Part shown: in pieces, positions 1 to 9,594 of the stretch
Position numbering within the stretch: position 1 is the stretch's first letter
Layout: the number at the start of each line of letters is the position of its first letter
Assembly: GCF_025370935.1 (NCBI RefSeq)
Contig: NC_133485.1
Span: 16,845,457-16,909,456 of the forward strand
Direction: 5' to 3'
Length of the DNA stretch: 64,000 nt
Source: Choristoneura fumiferana
Taxonomy: Eukaryota > Arthropoda > Insecta > Lepidoptera > Tortricidae
Notes under the pieces: model-generated
Database searches by the model: none
Told to the model about the DNA's origin: nothing
What the model saw: only the letters and a program-made list of their open reading frames with translations
Made by a program: the position numbers and the translations under genes

Positions 1-586
1 TTAGGATTCGGCCACCTAAATATTATAATTCTTTCAATAATCTTATTTCTTATATAAAAATGTGTTTATATTTACTGTTTGATTCACTTCATGGTTTCAG
101 TTTTACGAAGTCAGTATTTCATATTAAAATTATTTTTACAAATTCTCACAATACATTACAATACAATACATATTCTTTATTGCACACCCTCACACGTTTA
201 TCATTGGTAATGTTCTTCGTGGGTTTTCGACTTTTGGTTTCTATTCCGTATAGAAACTTAACTAAGGCAGCGGTCCCTACAACCCTTTACAATATAAATA
301 AGTTACATTATATTATTTTAATCTTACATAATTATTTCCAATTATCTTTGTTTTAGATTTAATAGTAGGGAAAAATTTTAACATTTCTGTTTTAAAAAAA
401 TGGCTCTGCCAAGTTTCTTGTGGCACATTCTTCTTGGCATTGATAGTTTTTCCGAAGGCGTTGGTAGTATAAAAACTGGACAAGTGCGAGTCAGACTCGC
501 ACACCAAGGGTCCCGTACAAATTTTTAGGTATTTATGAATATCAAGTTCAAATTTCACAGTTATAGGCAGACCCCGGATTTATGTG
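1..586. repeat. Duplicated segment, copy A, left part
   Basis: This stretch aligns with 28879-29422 at high identity and continues, after a 7-kb insertion, at 7557. It contains a LINE-3'-end-like piece at about 393-489, also present in copy B, whose words CCAAGTTTCTTG and CTTCTTGGCA recur at 10.86 and 38.75 kb. The left limit is the window edge, so the duplication may extend further. No coding region is recognised in it. Confidence 0.85.
151..194 (-). mobile_element. Short retroposon tail inserted in copy A only
   Basis: About 44 bp are present here and absent at the matching place in copy B, where the sequence reads straight through a single CTCAC. In copy A the word CTCACA occurs on both sides (145-150 and 189-194), which fits a target-site duplication. 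Read on the minus strand the insert has AATAAA followed by a GTATT-type tail, like a severely 5'-truncated LINE 3' end. The family is not identified. Confidence 0.55.
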
Positions 587-685
587 GCAATGAAAGAAAG
601 AAAGAAAGAAAGAAAGAAAGAAAATAATTTATTTATAACAGCAATGACACATAATAAGTAACAATAATAATAGAAATGTTGCCGC

Positions 686-893
686 TGTTAACGCCGTATA
701 AACTGCAAGCAAAGCGCTCGGGCATGCGATAAACACCGAGCGCCTCACTCGGCTTTACGACGTCGCACCTATCACACATATCTACCTTTTATGTAGTTTT
801 TTTTTCATATTATATACTGTAAAGTTTGAGTCAAGTTTTAATCATCTCCTGATCTTCAACACGCACCCTTGCATCGAGATTGACGCCTCAACA
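686..893 (+). repeat. 5' LTR of BEL/Pao element
   Basis: The 208-bp LTR begins TGTTAACG and ends CTCAACA, matching 7315-7520 almost exactly. A TATA-like word (TATATACT, about 811-818) lies in its second half and could serve U3 promoter function. Flanking GCCGC is the target duplication. Confidence 0.95.
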
Positions 894-895
894 TT

Positions 896-913
896 TGGCC
901 TTACGATACCGGA
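896..913 (+). other. Candidate tRNA primer-binding site
   Basis: The sequence starting TGGCCTTACG lies two bases downstream of the 5' LTR, the expected place for a minus-strand primer site, and begins TGG, complementary to a tRNA CCA end. I cannot name the tRNA without a search. Confidence 0.5.
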
Positions 914-999
914 TTTATACCCAGCGACCACCGAAGGAGGTCAATTAGCGATCAAGCAGTGTGCAAACAGCGAGATCAAAGGACAGCGCAGGCGATACG

Positions 1000-1118
1000 T
1001 GGCGGATTTGCAAGTATTGTACTCAGATCAGGCCCAACTGTGCAACAACAATTAAAATTTCATAAACCACGCAGACTACAAGCAGCGGATTTGCAAGTGT
1101 TCATACTCAGATCAGGCC
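1000..1118 (+). repeat. Direct repeat in the BEL/Pao leader
   Basis: Two copies of a roughly 35-bp word (GGATTTGCAAGT followed by ACTCAGATCAGGCC) lie at about 1000-1034 and 1083-1118 in the 1.2-kb untranslated leader (894-2081). The leader has no long frame. Packaging or translational control is a possible role but nothing here shows it. Confidence 0.6.
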
Positions 1119-2081
1119 TAGTTTAACTGCGTGGCACAAACGGTCGTCAAGAAGTTAATTAACGAAGGGTGATTCGTAAGCAGAAAGTGCCTATTTGCAG
1201 GAGTGAAGTACCCCAAAGGGCCCACCTACGGAAACAAACCACAGTTTTTAACTTTATCAAGAAATTTACAACAAGAAGAATTAATTAGTTCATCATCAGC
1301 AGTCGTCGTCTGCAATCATTATTACAATACCTACGTGAGCACCGAGGAAGGCATAACTAATTGTGAGTTCGTTCCGATTTTTCACTTTGTGTCCATTCCC
1401 AGTTGCATTTAACGTTTAACATAATTGATTTCCTAGTCATTCTCATCATTAAAGTCATTCGTCAATAGATACGAGTACCTACACTGGTAAAATCATTTAC
1501 CTTTGGAATGCCCAACTTCAATCGTTTAGGTACAACCTTTAATTAGGTACCTAACGAAATTTATTAAGAGAAATATAATAATTAAATTCACTATTCATTA
1601 GTTATTCTTTGTAACATTTTACCAAAATTTAAGGTAATTTCACGTAACTAGTCGTAACAAATTTCTAGTGCTTAATTCTATAAGTACAATTTCTAATTGC
1701 CTATCAATCAATTTCCATTTGATTCGTGTTTAGGTTTCATCTGCAAGTGGCTAATATTTTATTTAATTTCTGTGCTTAAAGACGATTTACGGTGCTTTCC
1801 AGCAACGCAGCACAGTGTCGTACTGTGTCAGGCTTCTTGCGTGGCTGTAAGCGAGCGCTTCTCAGAGTCGTGCACGGTGTCTGCGCATGCACAGCGGCCA
1901 GCGCGCATTCCTCCGCCTTGAGAACAAAAGGCGACCCGGCGCATGTTTACTTGTTTCCTCGCATTTTGCCTACTTTTTGCATTTATAATATTATATTATT
2001 TGATTTAACTATCGCTTCACTTGCATATCTATTCGCGAAGTACCTATTACTTGCATTTTCATTCTTGGCACTAAGTATATA

Positions 2082-4175
2082 ATGGATCTCAAAGGCTTAA
2101 TTAGAGTGCGAGCTTCGTATAAATCCAAGCTTACGCAATTCAAATCATATTTAGAAGTCGTTCTAAGTTGCGAATCACTTAGTAACCTACAACTCAAAGA
2201 AATTAATATTCGTTTGTCTAAATTCGAGGAACTTTATGCATATTTCGACAGCACGCAGTCTGACATAGAACGTCTGTCTGAAATTCCAGACGACCAGTTT
2301 AAAGAACGTAAGGAATTTGAAGATCAGTACTACGCGGCCGTCGCCGGCGCTCGAGAGGTGTTGGACAGGCACAGCGGCGCTGCGGGCGGCGCCGACAGCC
2401 TCCAGTCGGCGGAGTCAGGTTCGAGGGCTGTCCTTACAGGTGGGCCAAGCTTAAAGTTACCCACTATCCAACTGCCAAGTTTTTCTGGTCGCTATCAAGA
2501 TTGGCTCGAGTTCCATGATACCTATGCGTCATTAATTCATTCGAATAATTCAATACCCACGATTCATAAATTTCATTATTTGCGCGCAGCCTTAACCGAT
2601 AGTGCTGCTTTAATTATCCGCTCCTTAGACTTTTCAGCGGATAACTATGAGGTTGCATGGTCGCTGTTATGCGATCGTTATAATAATAATAGATTACTGA
2701 TAAACAATCATATCCAAGCCATTTTTAATATTGAACCCGTGATCAAAGAGTCTGCGCGAGCTCTCAGAAATATTATAGACATTGTTAATAAAAACCTCAG
2801 AGCTCTCGCTACGCTGAAGTTGCCTACCGATCATTGGGACGTGCTTGTGATCTACATGATTTCTAATAAGTTGGATCCTTTGACTAGACGTGAATGGGAG
2901 GAACACCGAAACACCATTAAAGATATTCCTACACTGAACGAGTTTCAAGGATTCCTGAAAAATCGTGCTGATTTATTGGAAACCATGGCAGAGTCACAGG
3001 CGCAGCAAAGGCGTCGTCATAGCGATGTTAGTCATGTTCGACCTAAAACCTTTGTCGCAAATCAGCTAACCCCGCCTTCGTTTTCACGTTCATGCGCTCT
3101 GTGTAATAATAAACATGCCGTTTATCAGTGTCCTATATTTAAATCTTTAACTGTAGAAACACGTCTGCAAAAGGCAAACAGTTTAAATTTATGTCTCAAT
3201 TGTTTACGACCTAGGCATCCAGACAAAAAGTGTCGGCTAGGTCCGTGCTTACAGTGCTCAAAGTGGCACAATTCACTATTACATACGGACGACCAATCGT
3301 CTCATGCCAGCGCTGACAGCTCTGGCGCTCCAGGCACAAGCACCGTACTGACTGCCTCCGCCGCCGAGCGGGGCGAGCACACTGATGATGACCAACCAAA
3401 CGACAATATCGCTCTGTCGTCTACCACCGCTGATCACAGCAGCGTGCTGTTGTCTACGGCACTCGTCGACGTCGCTGATCGCGATGGTAACAAAATCACT
3501 GTGCGCGCACTGTTGGACAACGGTAGTACTTGTTGCTTGATGACAGAGAAATTATATTCCAAGCTTAATTTACCTGCATATTCAACTTCAACTTCTGTTG
3601 AAGGATTAAATTGTCAGTCGTCACGCATCACAAAACGGTGTGATGTAGCTATATCTTCTCGTCATGACGAATACGTAGTTGACATAAATTGCTTCATTGT
3701 ACCTCAGATTACGCAACTTTTACCAGTTCGAAAGGTTGACTGTACATCACTAAATATTCCTCCTAATATTTTCTTAGCTGACCCAACATTCCATTTGCCA
3801 TCAGAAATAGATTTGTTGTTAGGTGCTGAAATATTTTGGAGTGTTTTAGGTACACATAGAATTTCATTAGGTAAAAATAAACCGTCTCTAAATAAGAGTA
3901 AATTTGGTTATTTAGTGTCAGGTACGGTTCTGTCATGCAAAGGTAATAATAATAATACTACAGTCCATTGCAATTTTTTACAAAATACCGCTGATAATGA
4001 GCTTCAAAATCAATTAAATCAATTTTTTGAGCTTGAAACAGTTCGAGCTCCAGATCATAACATTTTATCTAAAGATGACAATGCATGCGAACGTCATTTT
4101 ACACTGAACACAACCCGTCAGTCAGACGGGCGTTTTATAGTAAAAATGCCATTGAAGGAATCTCCAGGGTATTAG
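2082..4175 (+). CDS. BEL/Pao gag-protease polyprotein
   Basis: A 697-residue open frame encodes the structural and protease part of the retrotransposon. An N-terminal helical region (residues about 1-100) is followed by the gag-like domain known in BEL/Pao elements (DUF1759 type, about 125-290, starting KLPTIQLPSFSG). Cysteine/histidine clusters follow (about 338-400, CALC, CPIF, CLNC, CRLGPC), resembling zinc-knuckle nucleic-acid binding. Then comes an aspartic protease (DUF1758 type) with the active-site word LDNGST at about residue 477. The ATG at 2082 is the first good start and gives the expected N-terminus. The frame shows no internal lesion, unlike pol. It stops at 4173-4175 inside a region homologous to pol, next to a GGG run, so in the usual single-ORF organisation it would continue. 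A 725-bp near-identical piece lies at 18089-18813 on the other strand. Confidence 0.93.
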   Translation: MDLKGLIRVRASYKSKLTQFKSYLEVVLSCESLSNLQLKEINIRLSKFEELYAYFDSTQSDIERLSEIPDDQFKERKEFEDQYYAAVAGAREVLDRHSGAAGGADSLQSAESGSRAVLTGGPSLKLPTIQLPSFSGRYQDWLEFHDTYASLIHSNNSIPTIHKFHYLRAALTDSAALIIRSLDFSADNYEVAWSLLCDRYNNNRLLINNHIQAIFNIEPVIKESARALRNIIDIVNKNLRALATLKLPTDHWDVLVIYMISNKLDPLTRREWEEHRNTIKDIPTLNEFQGFLKNRADLLETMAESQAQQRRRHSDVSHVRPKTFVANQLTPPSFSRSCALCNNKHAVYQCPIFKSLTVETRLQKANSLNLCLNCLRPRHPDKKCRLGPCLQCSKWHNSLLHTDDQSSHASADSSGAPGTSTVLTASAAERGEHTDDDQPNDNIALSSTTADHSSVLLSTALVDVADRDGNKITVRALLDNGSTCCLMTEKLYSKLNLPAYSTSTSVEGLNCQSSRITKRCDVAISSRHDEYVVDINCFIVPQITQLLPVRKVDCTSLNIPPNIFLADPTFHLPSEIDLLLGAEIFWSVLGTHRISLGKNKPSLNKSKFGYLVSGTVLSCKGNNNNTTVHCNFLQNTADNELQNQLNQFFELETVRAPDHNILSKDDNACERHFTLNTTRQSDGRFIVKMPLKESPGY

Positions 4176-6069
4176 GAGATTCTTATGAACAGGCTTTAAG
4201 TCGATTTTTATGTTTAGAGCGCAGGTTTAAACGCGATCCTAACTTTAAAAATAAATATTGTGACTTTATGTCGGAGTACATTAAACTAGGTCATATGACC
4301 GAAAATAAGTACTTTAATCGTGAGGAAACCTCTTACATTCTCCCTCATCACGGAGTGTTGCGAGAAATGAGTCTCACGACTAAGCTCCGTGCTGTATTCG
4401 ACGGATCAGCTGTGACGACTTCCGGTTTGTCATTAAACAATATTCAACATGTAGGTCCAACAGTTCAAGACGACCTCATTAGCATATTAATTCGATTTCG
4501 TCAGCATAGATACGTAGTGAGTGCAGATATAGATAAATTTTATAGGCAGTGTTAATACATGATTCACAGCGCAATTTGCAACAAATACTGTGGCGTTTTA
4601 ACCCCACAGAAGAATTAAAAACATATAAATTAAACACAGTTACCTACGGAACTGCTTCCGCCCCCTATCTCGCGACCAGGTGTCTGGTACAGTTAGGCAA
4701 AGAATGCGCTGACAGTAAAGTAGCTAGTGCTATCTTACATGATTTTTACATAGATGACCTGAATTAAGGTCATGATTCTGAAGATAGATTAATTCAAATA
4801 TGTAACACACTTACAAATGTACTTCACAGCGGTCAGTTTCATTTACGTAAATGGCGTTCCAATAATTCTTACCTACTTAATCAGATTCAAGGTCAAAATT
4901 CTAGTGATGAATTGCTTAAAATAAATAAAAATGAATATTCTAAAACCTTAGGTTTGCTTTGGTCCAGTACAGAGGATAATTTAACATTTTCAGTTGACGT
5001 TAATACGTTTCCTAACCCGATTAGCAAACGCAATATTTTATCGACAATCGCAAAGATCTTTGATCCACTAGGATTAATAAACCCTATTGTTTTACAAGCT
5101 AAAATAATTTTACAAAGGTTGTGGGCAACGAAAGTGTCATGGGACGAACCTTTATCTTCTGAATTTCAGTCAGATTGGGCAAATTTCGTAAAACATTTGC
5201 ACGAATTAAATAATATTATAATCCCACGACGCGTTTTATGCCTATCACCATAAAAATAGAAATTCATGCTTTTAGCGATGCATCTATTCAGGCATATTCA
5301 GCATGCATCTATATTCGTTCGATTTCACAGAATGGAGAGGTCTCTGTACATTTAATTATGGCCAAAAGCAAAGTGGTCCCACCTAAGCCTACGACAATCC
5401 CACGGTTGGAGCTATGTGGAGCCCTTTTATCAGCTCGTCTAGTTGACAAGGTAAAACAGCCTTGCGCTTAAATATTGATAGCTGTTATTACTGGTGCGAT
5501 TCCACCATAGTACTCGGTTGGATTAATTCACCGAAATTAACTTTAAAATCTTTTGTTTTAAACCGCATCAACGAAATAACGGAAAATACGGATCCTAGCT
5601 CATGGCACTATGTGCCAACTGAATTAAATCCCGCCGATATCGGGTCTAGAGGGTTTATACCTTCACAATTAAACCAGTCAAATATTTGGTGGTTTGGACC
5701 TGATTATTTATTATTAAATAAAGAACATTGGCCTAAAAACCAACTCATAAAGTTGACAACTTACCAGAAACTAAAATTGTATGCCACGTCTCATTAACAG
5801 AACATGTACAATTGGAAGAGATGAATACTTTTGTGACTAAATATTCTAGCTTCGAAAATTACGTCGAATATTAGCTTATGTTCATAGATTTATCTATAAC
5901 TGTCGTTATCCAAACAACAAATTTACGAACTATTTAAAAATTTCGGAGTTAAATTCATCAGTTAATTCATTATCATATGTTTAATCGTGCAAAAGGAAAT
6001 GTTTAAAAATGAATACAATGTACTTAAAAATAATAATCAGTTGCCCTTAAAAAATAAATTAATAAATGT
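4176..6069 (+). pseudogene. BEL/Pao pol, reverse transcriptase and RNase H region, frame broken
   Basis: Reverse transcriptase copies element RNA into DNA and RNase H removes the RNA strand. The reading is spread over consecutive frame segments. They show palm motif A (SADIDKFYRQ, about 4520), motif B (YGTASAPYLATR, about 4650), the catalytic YIDD (about 4750), and RNase H-like blocks (HAFSDAS near 5265, PRLELCGALL near 5400, WCDST near 5490, VPTELNPADIGSRG near 5615). I count single-base losses at the boundary with gag (about 4167) and near 4549, 5240-5250, 5453-5456, 5735-5739, 5855-5858 and 5978, plus one in-frame TAA at 4765-4767. Most losses sit in homopolymers. As written this DNA cannot make a full enzyme, either through decay or through sequence error. 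Confidence 0.9.
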
Positions 6070-7330
6070 AAATCCTTTTTTACATACAGACAATTTATAA
6101 GAGTGGGTGGTCGATTATCTAATTCTAACTATGACTATGACACAAAACACCCCATTATACTGCACGCATCTCATCATGTCACTAAACTTTTATTTGAGTA
6201 TTATCACAAACTACTGCTTCACGCGGGTCCGCAGCTTTTACTTGCCACAATACGACATAAATATTGGCCAATTGGTGGACGCAATCTTGCTCGAAAAACC
6301 GTTCACAGTTGTATAACTTGCTGTCGATTCGCAGGTAAAAGTGTACAGCCCATTATGGGTAATCTACCTGAATAACGTGTTCACATTGACTATCCTTTTA
6401 TTAATACAGCTGTTGATTATGCCGGTCCTATTTTGATAGCGAACAGAAAGGGAAGAGGATGTCAGTTGATTAAATCCTACGTATGCGTATTTGTATGCTT
6501 GGCTGTAAGGGCAGTTCACATCGAGCTTGTTACCGAGTTAAGTTCACAGGCTTTCATTGCCGCCTTGAACAGATTCATTGCCCGCAGAGGCAAACCTGCC
6601 AACATTTTCTCGGACAATGCTTCTAATTTCGTAGGGACTTCTAATGAACTCGCTCGTTTATTAAAATCATCTTCGCTGGAAATAAGTAAATATGCGTCGG
6701 AGAACTCCATAAATTTTCAGTTTTCACCAGCTTACAGCCCCCATTTTAACGGTTTAGCCGAGGGTTCCGTGAAATCTATTAAGCATCATTTGAAGAGAGT
6801 ATTGGCCCTTGCAAATTTAACATACGAGGAAATGAATACATTACTCGTCCAAATCGAATCAATCCTCAATTCTCGGCCTCTGACGCCTTTATCATCAGAC
6901 CCCAGAGACTTAGTTCCCCTAACTCCAGCTCATTTTTGATCGGACAAACTCTGATGATGTTGCCATCGCCTCAGGTCAACGACTCCACAGTCTCCGTTTC
7001 ACGATACATGAGGACGCAGCAGTTAAAGACTCATTTCTGGAGTAGATACTATAAAGAGTACATTTCAGAACTCCAGAAGAGACAAAAATGGCACAAGGAT
7101 GGCCGGCGCCTCAAATTTGGCGAGATGGTGGTTGTAAAGGACGACCGCCTGCCCCCAACCGCTGGCTGCTCGGCCGCGTCACCGGCCTACACCCTGGCTC
7201 CGACGGCGTGCCACGCGTCGCCGATGTGTACACCACCTCCGGACTCTACGAAGAGCCTTTAATCGACTCTGCCCACTGCCGATTTTGGAAACTTCCGTTC
7301 CCAAGGGGGGAGCATGTTAACGCCGTATAA
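6070..7330 (+). pseudogene. BEL/Pao pol, integrase region, frame broken
   Basis: Integrase would insert the element's DNA copy. Visible in order are an HHCC-type zinc-binding stretch (HASHHV to CITCC, about 6150-6330) and a catalytic core with the first Asp in VDYAGP (about 6415), the second in FSDNASNF (about 6610) and the Glu in GLAEGSVKS (about 6755). A C-terminal basic domain runs into the 3' LTR and stops at 7328-7330. Breaks are a single-base loss near 6097, an in-frame TAA at 6373-6375, a loss in a T run (6933-6937) and a loss in a C run (7152-7156). The catalytic triad residues are all present. Confidence 0.88.
7303..7312 (+). other. Polypurine tract
   Basis: The purine run AAGGGGGGAG lies directly upstream of the 3' LTR (7315). 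This is the standard position for the plus-strand primer of an LTR retrotransposon. Confidence 0.75.
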
Positions 7331-7520
7331 ACTGCAAGCAAAGCGCTCGGGCATGCGATAAACACCGAGCGCCTCACTCGGCTTTACGACGTCGCACCTA
7401 TCACACATATCTACCTTTTATGTAGTTTTTTTTATATTATATACTGTAAAGTTTGAGTCAAGTTTTAATCATCTCCTGTTCTTCAACACGCACCCTTGCA
7501 TCGAGATTGACGCCTCAACA
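7315..7520 (+). repeat. 3' LTR of BEL/Pao element
   Basis: The 206-bp LTR, TGTTAACG to CTCAACA, is almost identical to 686-893. It is followed by GCCGC (7521-7525), the second copy of the target duplication. Confidence 0.95.
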
Positions 7521-7838
7521 GCCGCTATAAAAAGGTCCCGGCTCAGCATATCACAAGCAATGACGTCACAATAGGGTAGTTTGGGGAGTAAATGGAACGG
7601 TGTCAATTAATACGGGTGTGTATATGATGATGACGATGATGCGTGTGAAGATGGTCCCAAAGCAAGACCGGCAGACTGTTGATTTGGGACCATGGGATGT
7701 TTATTGTATTTTGTTTTATTGAGGTACGGAACCCTAAAAAGACAGACCCAGCACAACTAGCCAGTAAGACGGTGGTTACAATCTGTACAAACTTAAGCAA
7801 TGTTCGACCATCTAAAAGTCTTAACATCTTGCAGTCTT

Positions 7839-8113
7839 GCAGGTGGTAGGACCTTGTGCAAGGTCCACCCGGATTGCTACCACCATCTTGCTCGCTAATC
7901 CTGCCGTGAAGCAGCAGTGCTTGCACTGTTGTGTTTCGGCGTGGAGAGTAAGACAGCCGGTGAAATTACTGGCACTTGAGGTATCCCACCTTAGGCCTCT
8001 AGGTTGGCAACGCGTCTGCAATACCCCTGGTGTTGCAGATTTTTATGGGCGGTGGTGATCTCTTACCATCAGGAGTCCCACTTGCTGGTTGCCATCAAGT
8101 CGTATAAAAAAAA
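7839..8113 (+). mobile_element. SINE-like retroposon 'R', copy a
   Basis: This roughly 275-bp unit begins GCAGGTGGTAGG and ends in CCATCAAGTCGTATAAAAAAAA, an A-rich tail marking the 3' end. The same unit, with the same 5' start in several cases, occurs at 29701-29971, 41347-41627 (minus), 51487-51760 (minus) and 62466-62738; truncated copies lie at 21262, 34400 and 48596. No tRNA-like A/B boxes are evident to me, so it may be a LINE 3' fragment family rather than a true SINE. A frame of about 73 codons crosses it in every long copy. Confidence 0.8.
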
Positions 8114-8817
8114 TCCTTTGCAAAGCGTGTAGTAGTAGCTTTGTAATTTAATGACCAAAAATGACCACCCAAATCACGGTATCACGGTAATTTTGTATTA
8201 TAAATTAATACGTTATAAGTTTGATTTTTGTCACAATGTCGCGATGAAATTTCAAAACGTCAGAGCATCAGAGCCATAAAAGTTTGCGGACGCTAGGTGG
8301 CGCTGATGTCGTGCACAGAGCCAATACAACACTGCAAGTCCGGCAAAGAAAACGGTCTGTTCACCGGTGAAAACAACGGACGTTCTACAAGCGGCCTTAG
8401 TTATAAATATATTATAGGATTGCCTCATTCTGATATTTCGCTAAAATAACGAAGCAAATATAGCAACAGTGCCTCTCATTCACTTTTAAACATTCTCATT
8501 CTGTAATAAGTTCCAAAAAGATTTTGAAATGTGGCGACCCGAAGAGGAAAGTTTTCGCCCCAAAATGGTGTGTACAATTCGAGACCATACAGCCCCCTGT
8601 TTGAGCACAATGAACGTCTACTCATATTTTCACGATTGAAAGAATAAATTTGCCTCCAAGCAATGAGGGTATCTGTCACAATACACGAGATCCTGACGTT
8701 CTTAATAATGAGGATGATTTTTATGACATATTTCAAGAATTTATTTTCCCGAAGCGAGTTGATGGAATCAAATTTTACTGTGAATTTTTCTTAGAACTTT
8801 TGAAGTCCTTTTCTGTA

Positions 8818-9116
8818 TCATCATCCCAGCCTATATACGTCCCACTGCTGGGCACAGGCCTCCTCTCAGAACAAGAGGGCTTGGGCTATAGTTCCCACGC
8901 GGGCCCAGTGCGGATTGGGAACTTCACACGCACCATTGAATTGCTTCGCAGGTTTGTGCAGGTTTCCTCACGATGTTTTCCTTCACCGCAAAGTGATGGT
9001 AAATTTCAAATGTAATTCCGCACATGAATTTGAACCCACGACCCTCTGTTTGAGAGGCGATAGGTCAAACCACTAGGCCACCACGGCTTTTCCACTAGGC
9101 CACCACGGCTTTTCCA
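8818..9116 (-). mobile_element. tRNA-headed SINE with (GAT)n tail
   Basis: Present in copy A and absent from copy B. The target duplication TTTTCTGTA lies at 8809-8817 and 9117-9125, against a single copy near 30680. Read on the minus strand it starts with a tRNA-like head: box A-like TGGCCTAGTGG near 9070 and box B-like GGGTTCAAATTC near 9030. It ends with a body whose last part (CCTGTGCCCAGCAGTGGGAC, then GATGATGA) resembles the RTE LINE tails in this window. The first 23 bp of the head are tandemly duplicated (9070-9115). Confidence 0.9.
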
Positions 9117-9195
9117 TTTTCTGTATACGGAGAATAAATAAGTACGTTTATTGAGAGACAGACTTCTTACTCTTTTAAAATAGAACGAAGATTTT

Positions 9196-9372
9196 TAACC
9201 CCCGACGCAAAAAGAGGGGTGTTATAAGCTTGACCGCTATGTGTGTCTGTCTGTGGCACCGTAGCTCTTAAACGGTTTTTTTCAAAGCAGGTTTTCTGGC
9301 GACGGTTCTTAAATATGTTTCATCAAAATCAGTTCAGCGGTTTTTGAGATATTAAACTTTGAAGTGACACAG
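9196..9372 (+). repeat. Dispersed repeat with CCCCCGACGCA word
   Basis: The unit contains CCCCCGACGCAAAAAGAGG and CAGTTCAGCGGTTTTTGAG. It recurs in copy B at 30759-30935 and inverted at 33434-33666. The class is unknown to me; no coding frame. Confidence 0.65.
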
Positions 9373-9594
9373 TCGGTTTTCCAACTTTTCGCTGTTTAGT
9401 TTGTTCAGTGGAATCATGTATCTATCAAGAATAAGTCATGATGCTATGCTTTTTACTACGCTTACGTGTTAGAGCTCCATTCAAAACGTGGAAAAATTAA
9501 ACCATATTAGTCTTATCATTATTGTCACTGTGTTTAGACAGGTACGGTCGAATCAAAAATAACGAATGATCAAAATAATGATACATGAACTCTG

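Larger units (their letters stand above)
686..7520 (+). mobile_element. BEL/Pao LTR retrotransposon, nearly complete
   Basis: The 6.8-kb element has LTRs at 686-893 and 7315-7520, a candidate primer-binding site, a long leader, an intact gag-protease frame (2082-4175), a broken pol region (reverse transcriptase, RNase H, integrase) and a polypurine tract just before the 3' LTR. GCCGC flanks both ends (681-685 and 7521-7525), a 5-bp target duplication usual for the superfamily. The LTRs differ by one substitution (850s versus 7480s) and a 2-base length change in a T-rich run, so the insertion is young. Domain order PR-RT-RH-IN and the LDNGST, YIDD and integrase motifs are BEL/Pao-like. The pol frame lesions are listed under the pol entries. 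Confidence 0.95.
594..7556 (-). mobile_element. 5'-truncated retroposon fragment, split by the BEL/Pao element
   Basis: The outer insertion consists of 594-685 and 7521-7556, with the BEL/Pao element between them. It is flanked by GCAATGA at 587-593 and 7557-7563. Copy B has GCAATGA once (29423-29429) and no insert, so this is a clean insertion with a 7-bp target duplication. Read on the minus strand the roughly 120 bp end in an A+T-rich stretch with AATAAA and then a (TTTC)n tail (AAAG repeats at 593-621 on the plus strand). That is typical of a 5'-truncated non-LTR element 3' end; the family is not recognised. Confidence 0.75.

Noticed and set aside
8650..9015. 121-codon frame starting MPPSNEGICH, also present at 30522 in copy B
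   Set aside because: In copy A it runs into an inserted SINE, the two copies differ mainly at amino-acid-changing positions near the end, and no domain is recognised. Probably chance within a repeat.
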